A stretch of 64,000 nucleotides of DNA from Streptomyces sp. NBC_00433 (GTDB lineage Bacteria > Actinomycetota > Actinomycetes > Streptomycetales > Streptomycetaceae): NCBI GenBank assembly GCA_036015235.1, contig CP107926.1, positions 7,293,501-7,357,500 of the forward strand, read 5' to 3'. Shown here piece by piece: positions 55,164-64,000 of the stretch. A program made the translations under genes and the position numbers. The notes under the pieces were generated by a model, which did no database searches, had not been told where the DNA came from, and saw nothing but the letters and a program-made list of their open reading frames with translations. Position 1 is the first letter of the stretch, and every line of letters starts with the position of its first letter.

Positions 55164-55955
55164 CTACGGCCGTCGCCGATCCGCCTCCTCCACGTACGCG
55201 TTGTACGCCGCGACCTGCGCCCGCCGCGCGGTCCGCTCCACCGGCCGCAGCAGCTCCGCCCTGGCCGCGATCTGCGAGGCGCTCACCGCGGCGCCGTGCC
55301 CGTCACCGGCGATCTCCACCAGCGCCGCGACCCGCTGCGCCAGCTCCAGCACCCGCACCGCCCGCGGCGGATAGCCCGGCGCCAGCACCTCCCGGCCCCT
55401 GGCCGCCCGCGCGCGGTAGGCCTCGAGCGCCGCGTGCGCCGTCGGCCCGCCCGCACCCGCCACGTCCAGCGCGGCCAGCGCCGCCGTCGCGTCCCGCAGC
55501 GCCTCGGCCAGCTCGCGCTCCGCCTCACCCAGCGACGGCACGTCGGCCGGCGGCGCGTCCCGCACCGGCAGGCACCGCCACTCCACCTCCACATGCACAT
55601 CGCCCGCCGGACCCGCCTCGCTGACCTCGGGCACCAGGCCGAGCGGCAGCGCGCCGACGGTGAGCACCGCCTCGCCCGCCTCCAGCGCGAGGTCGTTGAA
55701 GTCCGGCGGCCCGCTCAGGCCCAGCGGATGCCCGGCGACCGGCAGCGCCAGACGCAGCCCGGTCACCCCCAGCGCACGCAGCCGACCGAGGCCCAGAGTC
55801 AGTCCGACCGGCCCGTTCTCCCCGGGCAGCGCCGTGATCCGGTGCACCGCGTCCCTGCCCACGATCCGCTGCGCGACGTCATCGGGGGCGGCAAGTCCGG
55901 CAAGCAGGGCATTTCCCCACGCGGTCAGCCGCCCTGAACGAGGTTCATCAAGCAT
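55164..55955 (-). CDS. Conserved hypothetical protein
   Basis: I recognise no named domain in this 263-residue protein. The first 120 residues are strand-rich (VGLTLGLGRLRALGVTGLRLALPVAGHP) and the rest helical (LGEAERELAEALRDATAALA), with no signal peptide or membrane segment. Relatives of this length are found in Streptomyces near the ABC ATPase gene. It is divergent from that gene by 124 bp. The function is unknown. Confidence 0.7.
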   Translation of the reverse strand: MLDEPRSGRLTAWGNALLAGLAAPDDVAQRIVGRDAVHRITALPGENGPVGLTLGLGRLRALGVTGLRLALPVAGHPLGLSGPPDFNDLALEAGEAVLTVGALPLGLVPEVSEAGPAGDVHVEVEWRCLPVRDAPPADVPSLGEAERELAEALRDATAALAALDVAGAGGPTAHAALEAYRARAARGREVLAPGYPPRAVRVLELAQRVAALVEIAGDGHGAAVSASQIAARAELLRPVERTARRAQVAAYNAYVEEADRRRP

Positions 55956-56079
55956 GCCCCCAGCCTATGGACTGGACCCGTCGTGCGGTGGCGTAAGTTT
56001 TCCCCAGGGGATCCCTCCGGGGACGTGCCCTCCCCGGCACCGCCGGACTGACGAGACTGCAATGGGAGACAACGCGCTC

Positions 56080-56871
56080 ATGAGCGATGTGCTGGAGCTG
56101 GTGGACGTATCCGTGGTCCGCGACGGACGGGCTCTGGTGGACCACGTCTCGTGGTCGGTCGCCGAAGGCGAGCGCTGGGTCATCCTCGGGCCGAACGGCG
56201 CCGGCAAGACCACCCTGCTCAATGTCGCGTCCAGCTACCTCTTCCCCACCGCCGGCGCCGTCTCCATCCTCGGCGACAAGCTCGGCGGCGTCGACGTCTT
56301 CGAACTGCGCCCGCGGATCGGCATGGCCGGCGCCGCGATGGCCGAGAAGATGCCGCGCAGGCAGACCGTCCTGGAGACGGTGCTCACCGCCGCGTACGGC
56401 ATGACCGCCACCTGGCACGAGGGCTACGAGAAGGTCGACGAGGACCGCGCCCGCGCCTTCCTCGACCGGCTCGGCATGAACGACTTCCTCGACCGGAAGT
56501 TCGGCACCCTGTCCGAGGGCGAGCGCAAGCGCACCCTGATCGCCCGCGCGATGATGTCCGACCCCGAGCTGCTGCTGCTCGACGAGCCCGCCGCCGGCCT
56601 CGACCTCGGCGGCCGCGAGGATCTCGTACGCCGCCTCGGCCGGCTCGCCCGCGACCCCATCGCGCCCTCCATGATCATGGTCACCCACCATGTCGAGGAG
56701 ATCGCCCCCGGCTTCACCCACGTCCTGATGATCCGCCAGGGCAAGCTCGTCGCCGCGGGCCCGATCGAGACCGAGCTGACCTCCCGCAACCTGTCCCTGT
56801 GCTTCGGCCTCCCGCTGGTCGTCGAGCGCCGCGGCGACCGCTACACGGCCGCCGGACTCCCGCTGTCCTGA
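56080..56871 (+). CDS. ABC transporter ATP-binding protein
   Basis: The 263-residue single ATPase domain contains LGPNGAGKTT (Walker A), LSEGERKRT (signature) and LLLLDEPAAGLD (Walker B), plus a His-switch in MVTHHVEEI. No permease is adjacent; the closest resemblance is to stand-alone ATPases of the iron/molybdate-type YlmA group. Two starts are possible: ATG 56,080 with GGGAG 11 nt away, or ATG 56,062 (MGDNALM). Partner and substrate are unknown. Confidence 0.88.
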   Translation: MSDVLELVDVSVVRDGRALVDHVSWSVAEGERWVILGPNGAGKTTLLNVASSYLFPTAGAVSILGDKLGGVDVFELRPRIGMAGAAMAEKMPRRQTVLETVLTAAYGMTATWHEGYEKVDEDRARAFLDRLGMNDFLDRKFGTLSEGERKRTLIARAMMSDPELLLLDEPAAGLDLGGREDLVRRLGRLARDPIAPSMIMVTHHVEEIAPGFTHVLMIRQGKLVAAGPIETELTSRNLSLCFGLPLVVERRGDRYTAAGLPLS

Positions 56872-56960
56872 CCCCGCCGGAGGGCGCCGCCCCGGCTCTT
56901 TCCGTCTTTACATCCCTGCGCACTGCCGCAACTGCCGCGTACAGCCCTACGATTGGGCCT

Positions 56961-57383
56961 GTGGACGCATGGGTGTGGTGGCTGATAGCCGCAGTGGGTC
57001 TTGGCATCCCGCTGGTGATCACGGCAATGCCCGAATTCGGCATGTTCGCCGTCGGCGCGGTGGCGGGCGCCGCCGCGGCGGGTCTCGGCGGCGGAGTGGT
57101 CGCCCAGGTGATCGCCTTCGTGGTGGTCTCCGTCGCGCTGCTGGTCTTCGTACGCCCGCTCGCCTACCGCAACCGGCAGCACGCGGGACAGCGCAGCGGC
57201 ATCGACGCCCTCAGGGGCAGGCAGGCCGTGGTCCTGGCGAGGGTCGACGGCGGGTCCGACGGCCGGATCAAACTCGCGGGCGAGGTCTGGTCCGCGCGCT
57301 CGCTCGAGGAGGGCCGGGTCTTCGACCCCGGCCAGCAGGTGGACGTCGTGGAGATCGACGGAGCGACAGCCGTCGTGATGTGA
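56961..57383 (+). CDS. NfeD family protein
   Basis: The 140-residue protein has three membrane helices in the first 75 residues (VWWLIAAVGLGIPLVITAM, FAVGAVAGAAAAGLGGGVVA, VIAFVVVSVALLVFV) and a C-terminal OB-fold domain (VVLARVDGGSDGRIKLAGEV to VVEIDGATAVVM) typical of short NfeD. The GTG follows TACGAT by eight bases, so the mRNA is probably leaderless. It precedes an SPFH gene, the usual NfeD/SPFH pair acting on membrane microdomains. Confidence 0.88.
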   Translation: MDAWVWWLIAAVGLGIPLVITAMPEFGMFAVGAVAGAAAAGLGGGVVAQVIAFVVVSVALLVFVRPLAYRNRQHAGQRSGIDALRGRQAVVLARVDGGSDGRIKLAGEVWSARSLEEGRVFDPGQQVDVVEIDGATAVVM

Positions 57384-57510
57384 CAGCGGAACACCCCCTT
57401 CCGGGCCGGGAATTCGCCGAACCCCGCCCCCGGCAGGCGGCTGCTCTGCCAAGATCGATCATGTCGGAATACACCGTATTTCCGCAGGCAAACCGGCGCG
57501 GGGAGTGGAC

Positions 57511-58467
57511 ATGCAGCCCATCATCATCGTCCTGATCATCCTGGTGGTGCTCGTCTTCATCGCGCTGATCAAGACGGTCCAGGTCATTCCGCAGGCCAGC
57601 GCGGCGATCGTCGAGCGCTTCGGCCGCTACACCCGCACCCTCAGCGCGGGCCTGAACATCGTCGTGCCGTTCATCGACACCATCCGCAACCGCATCGACC
57701 TGCGCGAACAGGTGGTGCCCTTCCCGCCGCAGCCGGTGATCACCCAGGACAACCTGGTGGTCAACATCGACACCGTCATCTATTACCAGGTGACCGACGC
57801 GCGGGCCGCGACCTACGAGGTCGCCAGCTACATCCAGGCCATCGAGCAGCTCACCGTCACCACGCTGCGCAACATCATCGGAGGCATGGACCTGGAGCGC
57901 ACCCTGACATCCCGCGAGGAGATCAACGCGGCCCTGCGCGGCGTCCTGGACGAGGCCACCGGCAAATGGGGCATCCGCGTCAACCGCGTCGAGCTGAAGG
58001 CGATCGAGCCGCCCACCTCCATCCAGGACTCGATGGAGAAGCAGATGCGCGCCGACCGCGACAAGCGCGCCGCGATCCTCACCGCCGAGGGCATCAGGCA
58101 GTCCCAGATCCTCACCGCCGAGGGCGAGAAGCAGTCCTCCATCCTGCGCGCCGAAGGTGACGCCAAGGCCACCGCGCTGCGCGCCGAGGGCGAGGCGCAG
58201 GCGATCCGCACGGTCTTCGAGTCCATCCACGCCGGCGACCCGGACCAGAAGCTGCTCGCCTACCAGTATCTGCAGATGCTGCCGAAGATCGCCGAGGGCG
58301 ACTCCAACAAGCTCTGGATCATCCCCAGCGAGCTGAACGACGCGCTCAAGGGCCTCGGCGGCATAGTCAACCTGCCCGGCGCCCAGGGCAACGGCGGCAA
58401 CGGAGGCGGCTCCGGCGTCACCGCACCCGCGCCCCGCCGCGAGGCCGCACCCTTCGACAAGGACTGA
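57511..58467 (+). CDS. SPFH/band 7 membrane scaffold protein
   Basis: The 318-residue protein has an N-terminal membrane helix (about 3-22), a band-7 domain (about 25-190: QASAAIVERFGRYTRTLSAG and RIDLREQVVPFPPQPVITQD) and a long coiled-coil with repeated AEGxxxA units (about 195-240). The Gly-rich C-terminus ends in a charged tail. It is in the stomatin/QmcA paraslipin branch, paired with NfeD 128 bp upstream. ATG 57,511 has GGGGAG seven nt upstream; a GTG two codons before it is possible. Confidence 0.92.
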   Translation: MQPIIIVLIILVVLVFIALIKTVQVIPQASAAIVERFGRYTRTLSAGLNIVVPFIDTIRNRIDLREQVVPFPPQPVITQDNLVVNIDTVIYYQVTDARAATYEVASYIQAIEQLTVTTLRNIIGGMDLERTLTSREEINAALRGVLDEATGKWGIRVNRVELKAIEPPTSIQDSMEKQMRADRDKRAAILTAEGIRQSQILTAEGEKQSSILRAEGDAKATALRAEGEAQAIRTVFESIHAGDPDQKLLAYQYLQMLPKIAEGDSNKLWIIPSELNDALKGLGGIVNLPGAQGNGGNGGGSGVTAPAPRREAAPFDKD

Positions 58468-58565
58468 CCGGAGGACCGACCGAGGGACCGGCCAGGAGGG
58501 ACCGATCGGGCGCGACCGAGACCCCCCGGGGGTACGGCGCCCCGCTGTGACATGATCACAGGGTT

Positions 58566-59333
58566 ATGTCCCCCGCAGAAGCACTGGCCGTCCTCGCCGC
58601 GGGAGTCGGCGCCGGCACCATCAACACGATCGTCGGCTCCGGCACCCTGCTGACCTTCCCGGTCCTGCTCGCCGTCGGCCTGTCTCCGGTCACCGCCAAC
58701 GTCTCGAACGCCCTCGGCCTGGTCCCCGGATCGATCACCGGCGCCATCGGCTACCGGCGCGAACTCACCGGCCAGCGCGACCGGCTCATCCGGCTGGGCA
58801 TCGTCGGCCTGCTCGGCGGCGCCACCGGAGCCGTCCTCCTGGTCACCCTGCCCTCGCAGGCCTTCCACGCCATCGTGCCCGTGCTGATCGCCGCCGCCCT
58901 GGTGCTGGTCGTCCTGCAACCCCGGCTCTCCCGCGCCGTCCAGGCCCGCCGCGAACGCCTCGGCGCCGCCGCCCCCACCAACGGCGGACCGCTGCTGATC
59001 GCCGGGATGTTCCTGGCCAGCGTCTACGGCGGCTATTTCGGCGCCGCCCAGGGCGTGCTCTACCTGTCCCTGATGGGCCTGCTGCTCGACGAGACCCTGC
59101 AACGCGTCAACGGCCTGAAGAACGTCCTGGCCGCCATGGTCAACGGCATCGCCGCGGTCTTCTTCATCATCGTCGCCCACATGGACTGGGCCGCCGTCGC
59201 CCTCATCGCGGTCGGCGCCACCATCGGCGGGCTCATCGGCGCCCGCGTCGGCCGCCGGCTGCCGCCCGCCGCGCTGCGCGCCCTGATCGTCGTCGTCGGC
59301 ATCGCCGCCATCCTGCAGCTCACCCTCACCTGA
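58566..59333 (+). CDS. TSUP (TauE/SafE) family membrane transporter
   Basis: The 255-residue protein has about eight membrane helices. VGAGTINTIVGSGTLLTFPV in the first half and SVYGGYFGAAQGVLYLSLMG in the second are the duplicated TSUP/TauE-SafE signatures. Members export or import sulfur-containing or organic anions such as sulfite or sulfoacetate. The substrate is unknown here. It is a monocistronic gene. Confidence 0.9.
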   Translation: MSPAEALAVLAAGVGAGTINTIVGSGTLLTFPVLLAVGLSPVTANVSNALGLVPGSITGAIGYRRELTGQRDRLIRLGIVGLLGGATGAVLLVTLPSQAFHAIVPVLIAAALVLVVLQPRLSRAVQARRERLGAAAPTNGGPLLIAGMFLASVYGGYFGAAQGVLYLSLMGLLLDETLQRVNGLKNVLAAMVNGIAAVFFIIVAHMDWAAVALIAVGATIGGLIGARVGRRLPPAALRALIVVVGIAAILQLTLT

Positions 59334-59393
59334 ACCGCACGGCCGGACCCGTCACCGGGTCCGGCCGCGTCGACGTCATCCGCGGTCCGCGCC

Positions 59394-59897
59394 TCAGGCC
59401 GGCCGCGCCAGCCACTCCGGCAGCCCGGCCCGCTCCCGTACACCCAGCGCCAGCAGCAGCGCGTCCGCCGGCGTCGGCTCGAACGGCCTGACCAGCAGCC
59501 GCATACCCGCCTGCTCCGGCGTACGGTCCGCCTTGCGCTGGTTGTCCTCCGCGCACGCGGCCACCGTGTTCAGCCAGGTGTCACCGCCACCGCGGGACCG
59601 CGGCTGCACGTGGTCGACCGTCGTGGCCCGGCGCCCGCAGTACGCGCACCGGTGCCGGTCACGTACCAGCACACCCCGCCGCGACCACGGGGCCCGTTGT
59701 CGGAACGGCACCCGCACGTAACGGCACAGCCTGATCACCTGCGGAAGCGGTAGGTCGACGTCGGCCGCACGGATGCGCAGCCCGGGATGCGCCTGCTCCA
59801 CGACGGCCTTGTCCTGCATCACCAGGACCACCGCACGCCGCAGCGACACCGTCGACAGCGGTTCGAAGCTCGCATTCAGCACCAGCGTGTCGCGCAT
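59394..59897 (-). CDS. HNH endonuclease
   Basis: The 167-residue protein opens with RDTLVLNASFEPLSTVSLRR, as in actinobacterial HNH proteins, and has an HNH domain at about residues 90-140: CAYCGRRATTVDHVQPRSRG, then TWLNTVAACAEDNQRKAD with CxxC zinc ligands and the His-Asn-Asp type catalytic residues. It probably cuts DNA as a stand-alone repair or defence-linked nuclease. I chose the ATG at 59,897 (MRDTLV). Confidence 0.88.
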   Translation of the reverse strand: MRDTLVLNASFEPLSTVSLRRAVVLVMQDKAVVEQAHPGLRIRAADVDLPLPQVIRLCRYVRVPFRQRAPWSRRGVLVRDRHRCAYCGRRATTVDHVQPRSRGGGDTWLNTVAACAEDNQRKADRTPEQAGMRLLVRPFEPTPADALLLALGVRERAGLPEWLARPA

Positions 59898-60374
59898 GCC
59901 GCCCACCTCCCGGGTCCGCTCCGCCCCCCTGGCGAAGTGGCTCCACTGTGCCCCCGCGTCCACTCCCGGACAACGCAATTTCCCCCGGGCGGACAGCGGG
60001 TGACCGGGGGAGGAGGAACCGGGAAAGAGCAGCGGAAAAGCCGGTGCGCGGCGGGACTGCGGGAGAAGCGGGGAAAGCTCGCGCCCCGGACGCCGGACGT
60101 GATGAACGTCCTGGCATCCGGAGCGCGCCGGCCGGCGCGGACCCCCGATCCCCAGACCGGGGTCCGACAGGCGGCGGGTGGCGCGAGGTACCGCCCAGCG
60201 CAACGCCCCGCCGCCTCCGCCGAGGCGGTGCCGGCCGGCCCGGCGCCCGCCGCGCCACCCGGGCGCATGACCGGGGGCGTCCGGCAAGCCGGGCAGTCAC
60301 CACTGTGCGGGGGCCCGCGCCGGGGCGCAACGCATTAACCACCGACCGCGACCGGACCGGTGGACGGGCCCCGC
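59898..60374. other. Intergenic region with no supported gene
   Basis: These 477 bp are very G/C-rich and contain many chance open frames but no start with a ribosome binding site and no recognisable domain. GATCCCCAGACCGGGGTCCG near 60,148 and CCGCCTCCGCCGAGGCGG near 60,210-60,227 are stem-forming inverted repeats. I see no RNA gene. Confidence 0.4.
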
Positions 60375-60914
60375 TCAGCCGCCGGCCGGCACCTCGTACT
60401 CGGCGATCAGCTGGGCCCGGCCCAGCGTGTGGAAGCGCAGGTTGAAGCCCACGTAAGCCGGCGACGCGTCCGCGTTCGCGTCCAGCTTCTCCTGGTCCAC
60501 CGCGTAGACCGTGAAGACGTAGCGGTGCGGGCCGTCCCCGGGCGGCGGCGCGGCGCCGCCGAAGTCGCGGGTCCCGTAGTCGTTGCGCGCGTGCACCGCA
60601 CCGGCCGGCAGCCCGGGGAAGTCCCCGGAGCCCGCGCCCGCCGGCAGCTCCGTCACCGACGCCGGGATGTCGAACAGCACCCAGTGCCAGAAACCGCTGC
60701 CGGTCGGCGCGTCAGGGTCGTAGCACGTCACCGCGAAGCTCTTGGTCTCCGCGGGGAAGCCCTCCCACCGCAGCTGCGGCGACACGTTGCCCGCCGCGTA
60801 CACCTGGTCGTCCCCCAGTACCGCCCCCGCCGCCACGTCGTCGCTCACCACGGTGAACGCCGGCACCGGCGGATGGAAGTCATGGGGGAGCGGTCGCCGC
60901 GCTTGCTCGGACAC
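60375..60914 (-). CDS. YbhB/YbcL phosphatidylethanolamine-binding family protein
   Basis: The 179-residue protein has the PEBP/Raf kinase inhibitor-like fold: SPQLRWEGFP, CYDPDAPTGSGFWHWVLFDIPA with the conserved DPDAP and FWHW, and GPHRYVFTVYAVD. No signal peptide is present. The bacterial family's function is unclear. It is followed by Spo0M in the reverse direction at 60,988 and may share a transcript. Confidence 0.92.
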   Translation of the reverse strand: MSEQARRPLPHDFHPPVPAFTVVSDDVAAGAVLGDDQVYAAGNVSPQLRWEGFPAETKSFAVTCYDPDAPTGSGFWHWVLFDIPASVTELPAGAGSGDFPGLPAGAVHARNDYGTRDFGGAAPPPGDGPHRYVFTVYAVDQEKLDANADASPAYVGFNLRFHTLGRAQLIAEYEVPAGG

Positions 60915-60987
60915 CTGGACACCTCTCGATCGCTGGTCGAACGTGCGAACCGAGCCTATGTCCTGGCGGTCCGCACTCCCCAGCAGG

Positions 60988-61782
60988 CTAGAACCAGTTC
61001 CGCTTGCCGCCGACCTCGGCCAGCCACTGGTGGAGGTAGTTCGCCCAGTCGGTCTGCTCGTACGACTGCATGCCCATCACGAACGAGCGGTACGTGTCGC
61101 CCCCGCTGAAGAGCCCCGGCTTCTTGTCCATCTCCATCACGACGTCCATCTCGTGCCCGTCGGAGACGAACGTCAGCTCGACCTCCTTCAGCCCCGGATA
61201 CTGCGACGGCGAGCGGAACTCGATCTCCTGGTAGAACGGCAGCCGCTGCCGCGTCGACCGCAGATGCCCCTTCTCCAGGTCCGCCCCGTGGAAGCGGAAG
61301 CCGAGCCGCCCGAAGGCGTCGAGCAGCGCCTCCTGCGCCGGCAGCGGATGCACGTTCACCGGGTCGAGGTCACCCTTGTCCACCGCCCGAGCGATCTGCA
61401 GCTCCGTGGTCACCCCGACGTTCATCCCGGTCAGATGCCGCCCCATGAACATCGTCACCGGCGTCTCCCACGGCACCTCGATCGCGAACCGCACGTTGTG
61501 CACCGCGCCCGCCCGCAGCTCGAACTCCCCGCCGATCTGCTGCGTGTGGAACTCGATGTCCTGGTGGTACTCGACGTCGTTGCCCTGCGCGTCCTTCCGC
61601 TCCACCTCCACCTTGGCCTGCAGCCCCACCGACAGCCCCTGGATGCGCTGCTCGACCGAACCGCCCTGGATCCGCACCTCCCCCTGGACCACACCGCCCG
61701 GCGTCACGTCCGACTGGAACAGCTCGGTCTCCACCGACGCCCCACCCGCACCCAGACTCGCCATCAGCTTCTTGAAGCCCAT
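60988..61782 (-). CDS. spo0M: SpoOM sporulation control family protein
   Basis: The 264-residue protein has the arrestin-like Spo0M fold: ASVETELFQSDVTPGGVVQGEVRIQGG at the N-terminus and the C-terminal YRSFVMGMQSYEQTDWANYL. Spo0M affects sporulation and cell-shape control in Bacillus; the actinobacterial role is not settled. ATG 61,782 has GGAGGG eight nt upstream and is preferred to a GTG nine bases earlier. It may be cotranscribed with the PEBP gene. Confidence 0.92.
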   Translation of the reverse strand: MGFKKLMASLGAGGASVETELFQSDVTPGGVVQGEVRIQGGSVEQRIQGLSVGLQAKVEVERKDAQGNDVEYHQDIEFHTQQIGGEFELRAGAVHNVRFAIEVPWETPVTMFMGRHLTGMNVGVTTELQIARAVDKGDLDPVNVHPLPAQEALLDAFGRLGFRFHGADLEKGHLRSTRQRLPFYQEIEFRSPSQYPGLKEVELTFVSDGHEMDVVMEMDKKPGLFSGGDTYRSFVMGMQSYEQTDWANYLHQWLAEVGGKRNWF

Positions 61783-61884
61783 TACGGACACCCTCCATTG
61801 CCGGTTTTTGCACGCTCTTGGCGAACTCTACGAACGCAGCGCGCGTCCGGCTGGTTCCACTGCGCTCCGGTACGCTCGGGCCCC

Positions 61885-62520
61885 GTGATCACCGCACCCG
61901 AGCGGACCCCGCTGGCCCGCGACTTCTTCGACCGGCCGGTCCTGGAGATCGCCCCCGACCTGCTCGGCAGGCTCCTGGTCCGCGCCACGGACGACGGCCC
62001 GATCGAGCTGCGGCTCACCGAGGTCGAAGCCTACGACGGGCCCAACGACCCCGGCTCGCACGCCTATCGGGGCCGCACCGACCGCAACGCGGTGATGTTC
62101 GGACCGCCGGGACACACCTACGTCTACTTCACCTACGGCATGTGGCACTGCCTGAACCTGGTCTGCGGACCGGTGGGCACCCCCAGCGGGGTGCTGCTGC
62201 GCGGCGGAGAGATCACCGCGGGCGCCGACCTGGCCCGGGTCCACCGCCCCACCTCACGCAAGGCCACCGACCTCGCCCAGGGCCCCGCCCGGCTCGCCAC
62301 CGCGCTGTCCGTCGACCGCGCACTCAACGGGGCAGACGCCTGCTCCGCCGACGGCGGCCCCTTCCGCATCCTCACCGGCACCCCGCCCGCCCCCGCCGCG
62401 ATCCGCAGCGGACCGCGTACCGGCGTCGGCGGCGAGGGCGCCGCGCACCCCTGGCGCTACTGGATCGACGGCGACCCCACCGTCAGCCCCTACCGCGCGC
62501 ACGCGCCGCGCAAGCGCTGA
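61885..62520 (+). CDS. 3-methyladenine DNA glycosylase (Mpg/AAG family)
   Basis: The 211-residue protein matches AAG: LARDFFDRPVLEIAPDLLGR, LTEVEAYDGPNDPGSHAYRG with the catalytic Glu of EVEAY, and HTYVYFTYGMWHCLNLV. It excises alkylated purines and deaminated adenine in base excision repair. GTG start; TACGCT lies nine bases upstream, so the mRNA may be leaderless. It is independent of the flanking genes. Confidence 0.94.
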   Translation: MITAPERTPLARDFFDRPVLEIAPDLLGRLLVRATDDGPIELRLTEVEAYDGPNDPGSHAYRGRTDRNAVMFGPPGHTYVYFTYGMWHCLNLVCGPVGTPSGVLLRGGEITAGADLARVHRPTSRKATDLAQGPARLATALSVDRALNGADACSADGGPFRILTGTPPAPAAIRSGPRTGVGGEGAAHPWRYWIDGDPTVSPYRAHAPRKR

Positions 62521-62560
62521 CGGCGCCGACAAGCCCTCGACGGCGACAAGCCGAGGATGC

Positions 62561-62594
62561 CGGCAACGCGGATATCGCGGATATCGCGGATAAA
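62561..62594. repeat. Short tandem repeat GCGGATATC
   Basis: About three tandem copies of a 9-bp unit (GCGGATATC, the last degenerate at GCGGATAAA) lie between the glycosylase and tyrS genes. No function is evident. Confidence 0.5.
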
Positions 62595-62713
62595 CCGCAG
62601 CGCGGCCGGCAGCCGGGACCGCGTAGGCTCGTCACCGCTGTACACACCCCGGTACGGGCACCTGTACGGGGACCCTGGGCAAGCCGCACCCCTATACAAG
62701 GAGACACGGAAAC

Positions 62714-63973
62714 GTGACGGACATCGTCGACGAGCTGCAGTGGCGCGGGCTGATCGCCGTATCCACTGACGAGGACGCACTGCGCAAGGCGTTCGCGGAC
62801 GGCCCCGTCACGGTCTATTGCGGCTTCGACCCCACCGCGCCCAGCCTGCACCTCGGCAACCTGGTCCAGATCCTCACCATCCGCCGGCTCCAGCTGGCCG
62901 GCCACCGCCCGCTGGGCCTGGTCGGCGGGGCCACCGGCCTGATCGGCGACCCCAAGCCCACCGCGGAGCGCACGCTGAACGACCCGGCCGTCGTCGCCGA
63001 GTGGGTGGAGCGCGTACGGGCCCAGATCGAGCCCTACCTCTCCTTCGAGGGGCAGAACGCGGCCGTCATGGTCAACAACCTGGACTGGACCTCGGGCCTG
63101 TCCGCGATCGAGTTCCTGCGCGACATCGGCAAGCACTTCCGGGTGAACAAGATGATCGCCAAGGAGGCGGTGTCCCGCCGGCTCAACTCCGACCAAGGCA
63201 TCAGCTACACGGAGTTCAGCTACCAGATCCTGCAGGGCATGGACTTCCTGGAGCTGTACCGGCGCCACGGCTGCACCATGCAGACCGGCGGCAGCGACCA
63301 GTGGGGCAACCTCACCGCGGGCATCGACCTCATCCACCGGGTCGAGGGCGCCTCGGTGCACGCGCTGGCCACCCCGCTGATCACCAAGGCGGACGGCACC
63401 AAGTTCGGCAAGACCGAGGGCGGCGCGATCTGGCTCGACCCCGAGATGACCACGCCCTACGCCTTCTACCAGTTCTGGCTGAATGCCGACGACCGGGACA
63501 TCTCGACCTTCGTCCGCATCTTCAGCTTCCGGACGCGCGAGGAGATCGAGGAGCTGGAGCGCTCCACGGCCGAGCGCCCCCAGGCCCGCGCCGCCCAGCG
63601 CGCCCTGGCGGAGGAGCTGACCACCCTGGTGCACGGTGCCGACCAGTGCGCCGCCGTGATCGCCGCGTCGAGGGCACTTTTCGGCCAGGGCGATCTCGCC
63701 GACCTGGACGAGGCCACCCTGGCGGCCGCGCTCAGCGAGCTGCCGCGCGCACAGGTGGCCGAACTCGCCCCGGTCGCCGACCTGTTGGCCCTGGTCGACC
63801 TGGTCCCGAGCAAGTCGGCGGCGCGCCGCACCATCAAGGAGGGCGGCGCGTACCTCAACAACGCCAAGGTGACGAGCGAGGACGAGACCCCGTCCACCAG
63901 CGACCTGATCCACGGCCGCTGGCTCGTCCTGCGGCGGGGCAAGCGCAACCTCGGAGCCGTCGAAGTACGGTGA
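62714..63973 (+). CDS. tyrS: Tyrosyl-tRNA synthetase TyrRS
   Basis: The 419-residue class I synthetase has the HIGH-like HLGN at residues 46-49, the KMSKS-like KFGKT at 230-234, and QTGGSDQWGN for tyrosine binding. A C-terminal S4 domain starts near residue 360 (KSAARRTIKEGGAYLNNAKV). It attaches tyrosine to tRNA-Tyr. The GTG start has AAGGAG 11 nt upstream. No T-box was recognised in the leader. Confidence 0.96.
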   Translation: MTDIVDELQWRGLIAVSTDEDALRKAFADGPVTVYCGFDPTAPSLHLGNLVQILTIRRLQLAGHRPLGLVGGATGLIGDPKPTAERTLNDPAVVAEWVERVRAQIEPYLSFEGQNAAVMVNNLDWTSGLSAIEFLRDIGKHFRVNKMIAKEAVSRRLNSDQGISYTEFSYQILQGMDFLELYRRHGCTMQTGGSDQWGNLTAGIDLIHRVEGASVHALATPLITKADGTKFGKTEGGAIWLDPEMTTPYAFYQFWLNADDRDISTFVRIFSFRTREEIEELERSTAERPQARAAQRALAEELTTLVHGADQCAAVIAASRALFGQGDLADLDEATLAAALSELPRAQVAELAPVADLLALVDLVPSKSAARRTIKEGGAYLNNAKVTSEDETPSTSDLIHGRWLVLRRGKRNLGAVEVR

Positions 63974-64000
63974 CACGGCTGGAAATACACGTTTGAGCGG

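Noticed and set aside
62521..62713. T-box leader for tyrS
   Set aside because: No T-box sequence, specifier loop or terminator/antiterminator pair was recognised.

Overview
The window is high-GC DNA with strong third-position G/C bias, GTG and TTG starts and many leaderless-looking genes. Together with a Cys-less chaplin, a DasR-type site, PHO boxes, an Asp23/AmaP operon, a CynX transporter with its 40-residue partner and dispersed 'GCGCAGTTCCCCGCGCCCCT'-type intergenic repeats, this points to the chromosomal core of Streptomyces or a close relative (Streptomycetaceae). No rRNA, tRNA, CRISPR array or complete integrase was seen.

Layout. 1-7.1 kb: a leftward cobalamin operon (cobalamin riboswitch, cobD, cobQ, cobN, chelatase subunit running off the edge). 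7.2-8.7 kb: Pit phosphate transporter with a small membrane partner behind PHO-box repeats. 8.8-17.4 kb: FAD oxidoreductase, class II aldolase, alpha/beta hydrolase, a conserved hypothetical, an ABC-F protein behind a palindrome and a 7-codon upstream ORF, a small HTH protein and an enoyl-CoA hydratase. 17.4-20.8 kb: envelope-stress type Asp23/Gls24-AmaP operon with a divergent companion. 21-30.3 kb: SDR/GH15, SURF1, zinc-ribbon protein, exonuclease, sterol-desaturase family protein, YhhN, MoaA, DUF3099. 30.5-36.7 kb: kptA, tldE, an inserted 2.66-kb segment and tldD. 36.8-42.9 kb: two globins, DivIVA-like protein, AA10 LPMO behind a DasR-type site, FabG-FabI. 42.2-50.5 kb: GntR/CynX divergon, SixA, SerB, FHA-ABC exporter, lytic transglycosylase. 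50.8-64 kb: QueA-like/SDR, two-component system, chaplin, ABC ATPase, NfeD-SPFH pair, TSUP, HNH, PEBP, Spo0M, Mpg, TyrRS.

The most unusual region is 32.4-35.2 kb. TldD and TldE, normally adjacent, are split by a segment carrying a secreted G1-family glutamic peptidase, a HutC/GntR repressor, a perfect 17-bp-arm operator and a small ORF that starts inside that operator. A second copy of the tldD 3' end (the last ~16 codons, diverged but clearly homologous) lies directly at the tldE start. A 10-bp perfect core within a 26/32 similarity flanks the segment. This is the pattern expected if a mobile element integrated into the 3' end of tldD and supplied a substitute C-terminus. A chimeric 37-residue peptide left by the event overlaps the tldE start codon.

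Other regulatory structures worth attention: a 20-bp perfect palindrome over the ABC-F promoter, a 12-bp-arm palindrome upstream of the leaderless globin gene, a 17-bp perfect hairpin abutting the ribosome binding site of the chaplin gene, and a hairpin-rich gap between the transglycosylase and queA genes. All functional statements are read from sequence and family knowledge; no search or computation was run.
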